DNA from: Bacteroidota bacterium
Lineage (GTDB): Bacteria; Bacteroidota; Bacteroidia; Cytophagales; Cyclobacteriaceae
Assembly (NCBI GenBank): GCA_003242315.1
Contig: QGUY01000110.1
Coordinates: 1 to 12,183 of the forward strand
Length of the DNA: 12,183 nt
Reading direction: 5' to 3'
Positions 8,501 through 12,183 of this stretch are shown here, piece by piece. How positions within the stretch are numbered: position 1 is the stretch's first letter; each line of letters opens with the position of its first letter. Below the pieces are notes generated by a model that saw nothing but the letters and a program-made list of their open reading frames with translations, had not been told where the DNA came from and searched no databases. The translations under genes and the position numbers were made by a program.

Positions 8501-11500
8501 TTCCGGATCCGGTCATTAGCCATAATGGCACGTCCGAGACGGGTACGCTGACGTTTCAGCCAGTGGCCAACCAGTTTACAAACGGAACACCCGTGACAAT
8601 AACCGTTACGGTAACCGATGAAGAAGAGCCACCCGCCAGTTACAGCGTATCGTTTGACGTAACTGTTAACGCAGTCAACGACTTTCCGGAACTGGCAGCG
8701 TTGGCAGACATAGGCGTCGATGAAGACACCGGCCCCCACACAGTTAATCTTACAGGTATCTCGCCTGGTCCGCTGGAGGATAGCCAGACCGTGACCATTA
8801 CGGCCACGTCCAACAACACGGCGTTGATTCCACATCCTACGGTTAACTACACTCCGGGTTCTAATTCGGGATCGATTTCATTTACACCCACTGCTGATCG
8901 CTCGGGTTCGGCTCAAATTACCGTCACGGTTACGGACAACGATCCAACGGATCCCAAACAGGTCAGCCGCACGTTTAACGTTACGGTCGATGAGGTTAAC
9001 GATCCACCCACGATAGATCCTATTGACGATCAAACGTTTCCTGAATCCAGCCTCCTTCCCGTAGTACATCTTGTAAACATTTCAGGTGTTACCGACGGTT
9101 CTCCGAATGAACTTCAGGAACTTGCGTTAACCGTCACCGTTACGCAAGACAATCCCGGGTTATTTACTTTTTTACCTCCGGTATTTGTGCCGGTTCTCGG
9201 AACAGGTGTGATCACCATTACGCAACTTCCAAATGTTTCGGGTTCATCCACCTTTACTGTTACGGTAAGCGACGGGGTCACAACGATAACTGAGGACTTT
9301 ACGCTCACGATAACGAGTGTGAACGATCCGCCATCTTTTGATCTTGTTGATGAGGTCCAGGTAAACGAAGATGCCGGACCGCAAAACATTACTATCGAAA
9401 ATGTTTCACCGGGGCCGGGTGAGTCGCAGAACCTCACGTTCACCGCGGTGTCATCCGATCCTGCCATTATCCCGAATCCCTCCATAAGCTATACACAGGG
9501 ACAAACGACAGCGACACTAACCTTTGAACCCGCAGCAAATCGGTCGGGCACAGTAACTATTACCGTCACTGCTGAGGATGAGGAGGGACTAGACTTCTCC
9601 GATGTACTTACCGTGGAGGTGACGCCTGTAAACGATGCGCCAACGATAAACAATCCCGGAACAATTGATATCGTGGAAGACGCTGCCCAGCAAGGCATCG
9701 CGCTCACCGGTATATCCGCCGGACCTCTGGAAACGCAAACAATAGACATCAGCGTGTCGGCGGTCGATCCCTCGTTATTCGAAATCCTCGAGGTAGTGTA
9801 TACGAGTCCAAACGCGACAGGCACACTCAACATCAAGCCGGCAGCAAATCAATCGGGTTCAACAACCGTAACGATCACGGTAACCGACGATGGTCCGGGC
9901 GGTTCACCCAACGTGAACACTACGCAGGTAGCGTTTACCGTGAATATCACGCCCGTTAATGATCCGCCCGTTATTGTTGACCAGGCTGCTGTTTCCGTCA
10001 ACGAAGACACGAACTTTACGATACTGGTCAGTCATCTCGTCATTGAGGATCCTGATAACGCCTCGGGTTTCACTATCCAGACACAACCCGGTGCCAACTA
10101 CACCACCAGCGGGCCCGGAGGCAGGGTTATTACACCGGCACCGAATTACTACGGCGACCTGTCGATTCCCCTTACTGTTAGTGACGGTGCAGGTGGTGTG
10201 AGCCCGGTATACAATTTTCAGCTCACGGTAAATCCGGTAAACGATCCGCCGTCGATCGTCGGACAGGTTCCCATCACCATCGATGAGGAAGAATCTATCG
10301 AACTTACAGTGGAGCATCTTCAGATCTCCGATCCTGATCCGGAAGATGTGTATCCGGACGACTTCACGCTTATTGTTGTCGCTGGTCAGAATTACTCCGT
10401 TACACAGACGACGATCACGCCTGCGCCAAACTTCACAGGCGTGCTTGAAATACCTGTGTTTGTATCGGATGGTACAGCAACGAGCGGCATGTTTACGCTG
10501 AACGTAACTGTCGAGGATGTTAATGACCCACCGATCATTCTGGGACAAACAGTTGCGCTCAGTATTGCCGAGGATCAATCCGTGGTACTAGCATTGAACC
10601 AGCTGAACGTGACCGATCCGGATACACCAGCGGGTAATTTGACACTTGTTGTTCAACCGGGTCCAAACTACACGTTTAACAACCTTACCGTAACGCCAAG
10701 CGAGGACTTCAACGGACCGTTGCATGTGAACGTCGTGGTGAATGATGGTTCACTCAATAGTGCGCAGTTCCAAATGCTGGTTACTGTGACACCCGTAAAC
10801 GATCCACCCCAGATCGTTGGTCAGAACATCGTGACGACGACCGAAGATGAACCCATAACGCTTTCTCTGGCAGACCTGATCGTCGTGGATCCGGATGAGG
10901 ATGATCCCTATCCGGATGCCTTTACCATGTTTGCATATCCCGGCGCAAACTACACATTGGATGGACTAACAGTAACACCTGCGCTCGACTTTACGGGCGA
11001 GCTTACAGTGCCCGTGGAGGTTAGCGATGGTACTGCGGTTAGCAACAGGTTCAACCTGAAAATACAGGTTACAGACGAGAACGACATCCCCATAATCGTT
11101 GCCCAGGTCAACAAGCCGCTGCAGACACTGGAAGACACGCCTGTTACGATCGAGCTTTCGCACTTGCAAGTTACCGACACAGACAATACGTATCCAGATG
11201 ATTTCAGTATCGTGGTCCAATCGGGTCCTAACTACACCCGTTCCGGCGCTACTGTCACACCTGCACCTGACTTTACCGGTTTGCTCATTGTTACGGTTCG
11301 CGTGAACGACGGACAGAACAATAGCCCGGCGTTCCCTTTTGAAATCCTGGTCATTGGCGATAATGATCCGCCGACAATCACCGGTCAGAAGACTCTGAGC
11401 GTAGCTGAAGACGGCGCGCTTGAAATCAAACTCACGGATCTTACGGTCACAGATCCTGATCCGGAAGATGTGTATCCTGACGACTTTACGCTGACCGTAC

Positions 11501-12183
11501 TTGAAGGGACCAACTACACGGTGGAGGGCACTACCATACGGCCCACCGCAAATTACTTCGGCCCATTAACGGTCCCCGTACGTGTCAATGACGGGGTTAA
11601 CGATAGTGCGCCATACAACCTCGTGGTTACGGTGACACCCGTTAACGATCCGCCATCCATTGCTCCGATTGCGGATGTGACCATCCCCGAAAACACGGAG
11701 AACTATGCCGTTCAGATTACGGGCATTTCGCCCGGACCCATGGAGACACAGAATCTGAGCATTACTGTGACATCTTCCAATGAAAGCCTACTGCCGTCTC
11801 CGACGTTCAACCCTCCTTATAACGGCACGAGTTCAACAGCAACCATAATCCTGAATCCCGTTCCCAACAAGACCGGTACGGTTACGGTGACGGTCAGGGT
11901 GATCGATACGGGATTGCTGGAATTCACGCGGACCTTTACTGTTACCATCGAAGACATAAATGCCGCACCAACGCTTGACGAGATTGTGTTCGGTCCGATT
12001 CCGGAGGACTCGCCCGTACAGACGATCCCGTTGACAGGTATCTCCGCCGGACCGGGAGAGACCCAGGTGCTCACGCTTACCGCCGAAACGGACAGGCCTG
12101 AGTTGTTTGAAACGTTTACCTGGTCATACACGAGTCCGCAGTCTACAGGCTCCCTCCCGGTGTTGCCAAACCCTAACTTTATG
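5584..12183 (+). CDS. Giant secreted protein with tandem cadherin-like/Ig-like repeats (3' end outside window)
   Basis: I translated this frame throughout: 2200 codons with no stop, still open at the window end. Residues 1-24 form a signal peptide (MRKLYF start, hydrophobic core GILFFLSG, likely cleavage LPA|Q), so the protein leaves the cytoplasm. The rest is a chain of beta-sandwich-type repeats of the bacterial cadherin-like/Ig-like (tandem-95) kind. Each ends with a linker, usually VNDPP, whose Asn lies at residues 118, 210, 313, 424, 515, 619, 729, 820, 923, 1032, 1139, 1247, 1350, 1459, 1553, 1647, 1739, 1833, 1927, 2021 and 2126. That gives 21 complete repeats and a partial 22nd. Short repeats show DPD, PGxNYTxSG, TPxxDFxG and DG motifs; long ones show EDAGxQ, LTGISPGPxE, YTSPxxTG and NxSG motifs. 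Acidic DEE/DED and DPD motifs at repeat ends suggest calcium binding (inference). The only cysteine is C7 in the signal peptide and the only tryptophan is W2180. An in-frame ATG at 5491 would add 31 residues, but 5584 gives a clean signal peptide and follows the -7 box. A role in adhesion or as a surface filament is likely but unproven; any sorting or anchoring domain would be downstream. Confidence 0.93.
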   Translation, partial: MRKLYFCPLFTGILFFLSGNILPAQPPEITGQNFIPEIDEDTFVDLDISHLDVTDEDGGFPVGFTLNILAGSDYTVEDTRVIPNPDFNGPLTVDVTVTDPDNETSEVFGYQIVVRPLNDLPVVNGLVESDIEINEETTLTIDPEDLIISDVDGDATFTVTILDGVNYSASGNTLTPDPDFYGTLDVTLTVNDGTADSQTFPFEVSVSNVNDPPTMDDIGSLTLNAGTSDDVALTGIFSGADNEDDLLTVTIEGNTNDGLFSNVTVDYTSPDPTGSITFQANPGVSGSSDIIARLSDGQAFVDKGFTVTVQNVNASPTLDPIADDDIDEDAGEQVVVLTGITPGAGESGVQTVTVEAVSSMPSVIPNPIISYDGTSTTAELRYQPLPNQFTTGGPPVTITVTVRDSENPPLEVTQSFTVTVNSVNDPPVIDGIVSSDITIDEESMLTIGVEDLIITDPDDNTFTVTVQPGANYTASGASLTPNEDYVGVLNVSVVVSDGEAESAPFNFSLTVSAVNDPPTLDDINDLNLTENGPAGSVTLTGISSGAANESDVLTVSVQSNSQPSLFSSVVVNYTSPNPSGAITFTPAPNMSGEAVIVVRVSDGTDFVEKDFTVSVDDTNAPPFFDPISNASIDEDAPEQEIEITGITPGPGEETTQTVTFEAESSLPDVIPPPTISYGGGTEGMLRYQPLPNQFTSSGSPAVITVRLRDSGVPAIEFSRSFNVVVNSVNDPPVIDGVMNMGVTIDEETTHTIDASELIITDPDDETFTVIVGPGDNYTASGASLTPVKDYFGPLTANVIVSDGEANSNSINYNLTVNNVNDPPTLNAITGLHLMAGQTGNVMLTGITTGAPNENDALTVSIQSNSNPGLFSNITTNYTSPQPTGSIAFTAANNASGQSNIVVRLSDGVDFVDQPFEMSVEDINAQPFIADIPDQQVDEDSGPHVINLTDISAGAGDEGQPVTVTAVSSNPAIIPDPVISHNGTSETGTLTFQPVANQFTNGTPVTITVTVTDEEEPPASYSVSFDVTVNAVNDFPELAALADIGVDEDTGPHTVNLTGISPGPLEDSQTVTITATSNNTALIPHPTVNYTPGSNSGSISFTPTADRSGSAQITVTVTDNDPTDPKQVSRTFNVTVDEVNDPPTIDPIDDQTFPESSLLPVVHLVNISGVTDGSPNELQELALTVTVTQDNPGLFTFLPPVFVPVLGTGVITITQLPNVSGSSTFTVTVSDGVTTITEDFTLTITSVNDPPSFDLVDEVQVNEDAGPQNITIENVSPGPGESQNLTFTAVSSDPAIIPNPSISYTQGQTTATLTFEPAANRSGTVTITVTAEDEEGLDFSDVLTVEVTPVNDAPTINNPGTIDIVEDAAQQGIALTGISAGPLETQTIDISVSAVDPSLFEILEVVYTSPNATGTLNIKPAANQSGSTTVTITVTDDGPGGSPNVNTTQVAFTVNITPVNDPPVIVDQAAVSVNEDTNFTILVSHLVIEDPDNASGFTIQTQPGANYTTSGPGGRVITPAPNYYGDLSIPLTVSDGAGGVSPVYNFQLTVNPVNDPPSIVGQVPITIDEEESIELTVEHLQISDPDPEDVYPDDFTLIVVAGQNYSVTQTTITPAPNFTGVLEIPVFVSDGTATSGMFTLNVTVEDVNDPPIILGQTVALSIAEDQSVVLALNQLNVTDPDTPAGNLTLVVQPGPNYTFNNLTVTPSEDFNGPLHVNVVVNDGSLNSAQFQMLVTVTPVNDPPQIVGQNIVTTTEDEPITLSLADLIVVDPDEDDPYPDAFTMFAYPGANYTLDGLTVTPALDFTGELTVPVEVSDGTAVSNRFNLKIQVTDENDIPIIVAQVNKPLQTLEDTPVTIELSHLQVTDTDNTYPDDFSIVVQSGPNYTRSGATVTPAPDFTGLLIVTVRVNDGQNNSPAFPFEILVIGDNDPPTITGQKTLSVAEDGALEIKLTDLTVTDPDPEDVYPDDFTLTVLEGTNYTVEGTTIRPTANYFGPLTVPVRVNDGVNDSAPYNLVVTVTPVNDPPSIAPIADVTIPENTENYAVQITGISPGPMETQNLSITVTSSNESLLPSPTFNPPYNGTSSTATIILNPVPNKTGTVTVTVRVIDTGLLEFTRTFTVTIEDINAAPTLDEIVFGPIPEDSPVQTIPLTGISAGPGETQVLTLTAETDRPELFETFTWSYTSPQSTGSLPVLPNPNFM
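5938..6855 (+). repeat. Trimer super-repeat copy 1 (short-long-long)
   Basis: Residues 119-424 are three cadherin-like repeats of 92, 103 and 111 residues, 306 in all. The middle one has the LTGIFSGADNE and YTSPDPTGSI motifs; the third has EDAGEQ, PNPIISYDGTS and LRYQPLPNQFT. The same three-part order recurs in the next two blocks. Confidence 0.85.
6856..7770 (+). repeat. Trimer super-repeat copy 2 (short-long-long)
   Basis: Residues 425-729 are repeats of 91, 104 and 110 residues, 305 in all. They match copy 1 part by part: VIDGIVSSDITIDEE against the opening of copy 1, YTSPNPSGAI in the middle repeat, and LRYQPLPNQFT in the third. The 20 bases that encode LRYQPL are identical in copies 1 (6721-6740) and 2 (7636-7655), 915 bases apart. 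Confidence 0.85.
7771..8679 (+). repeat. Trimer super-repeat copy 3 (short-long-long)
   Basis: Residues 730-1032 are repeats of 91, 103 and 109 residues, 303 in all. Its short repeat shares 14 identical bases with copy 2 (TCCGGCGCCAGTCT at 7006 and 7921, 915 bases apart). The middle repeat has YTSPQPTGSIAF, and the third has LTFQPVANQFT, diverged from LRYQPLPNQFT of the other copies. Confidence 0.82.
8680..9960 (+). repeat. Block of four long cadherin-like repeats
   Basis: Residues 1033-1459 hold four long-class repeats of 107, 108, 103 and 109 residues with no short repeat between them. Three carry the ED(T/A)GP or EDAAQ opening and a GIS(P/A)GPxE-type or VSPGPGE motif. The second of the four (1140-1247) is the most divergent, with PESSLLP where the others have an acidic opening. 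Confidence 0.8.
9961..11646 (+). repeat. Block of six short cadherin-like repeats
   Basis: Residues 1460-2021 hold six short-class repeats of 94, 94, 92, 94, 94 and 94 residues. Four of them (the second, fourth, fifth and sixth) carry a YPD(D/A)F insertion after the acidic DPD-type motif that is absent from the short repeats of the trimers. One linker reads DENDIP, close to the DxNDNxP linker of true cadherins. Confidence 0.82.
11647..12183 (+). repeat. Return to long-class repeats, one complete and one cut by the window end
   Basis: Residues 2022-2126 form a long-class repeat of 105 residues (PENTENYAVQITGISPGPME). Residues 2127-2200 begin another (PEDSPVQTIPLTGISAGPGE, then YTSPQSTGSL), so the array continues past the window. 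Confidence 0.8.

Noticed and set aside
5802..12131. Many minus-strand reading frames of 75-224 codons opposite the giant gene
   Set aside because: They are antisense to a continuous 2200-codon frame with signal peptide and clear repeats. Their translations are Ser/Val/Thr-rich mirror images of the repeats, with no domain of their own.
5584..12183. CRISPR array or tandem DNA repeat of non-coding nature
   Set aside because: The periodicity is in the protein: repeat units are 91-111 codons long, mostly diverged at DNA level, and in frame throughout. There are no short direct repeats with unique spacers.

Overview
The window most likely comes from a member of the Bacteroidota (inference). Three observations support this. 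The YebC protein has the MGRIFEKRKH-type N-terminus that I associate with Bacteroidota. NuoM has the QPDTY...QGTMLLSGIMLKMG variant of its core motif. An exact TAnnTTTG promoter box lies ahead of the last gene, and starts lack clear Shine-Dalgarno sequences. The genus cannot be named from the sequence.

Positions 1-4068 (+ strand) hold the end of a respiratory complex I operon: the C-terminal two thirds of nuoL, then complete nuoM and nuoN. nuoL and nuoM overlap by one base (TGATG), and nuoM and nuoN are one base apart. The three encode the antiporter-like, proton-pumping membrane subunits. The first ~95 bases of nuoL look damaged at the protein level, probably poor sequence at a contig end.

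Positions 4102-5387 (- strand) hold two small genes convergent with the nuo operon: a two-CBS-domain protein and a YebC/PmpR-family protein. A short array of exact 8-base period lies between them. The 196-base divergent region 5388-5583 holds two inverted repeats and a Bacteroidota-type -7 box.

From 5584 to the end of the window (+ strand) runs one uninterrupted reading frame of 2200 codons, still open at position 12183. It encodes a secreted giant protein: a signal peptide followed by 21 complete and one partial cadherin-like/Ig-like tandem repeats, mostly joined by V-N-D-P-P linkers. The repeats fall into a short class (91-94 residues) and a long class (103-111). They are ordered: one short repeat, then three copies of a short-long-long trimer of about 305 residues, four long, six short, then long again. 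The mature part has no cysteine and only one tryptophan. It is most simply read as a cell-surface or exported adhesin-like filament. Its C-terminus, which would show how it is anchored or secreted, lies beyond the window.

I see no RNA gene, CRISPR array, insertion sequence or phage gene.
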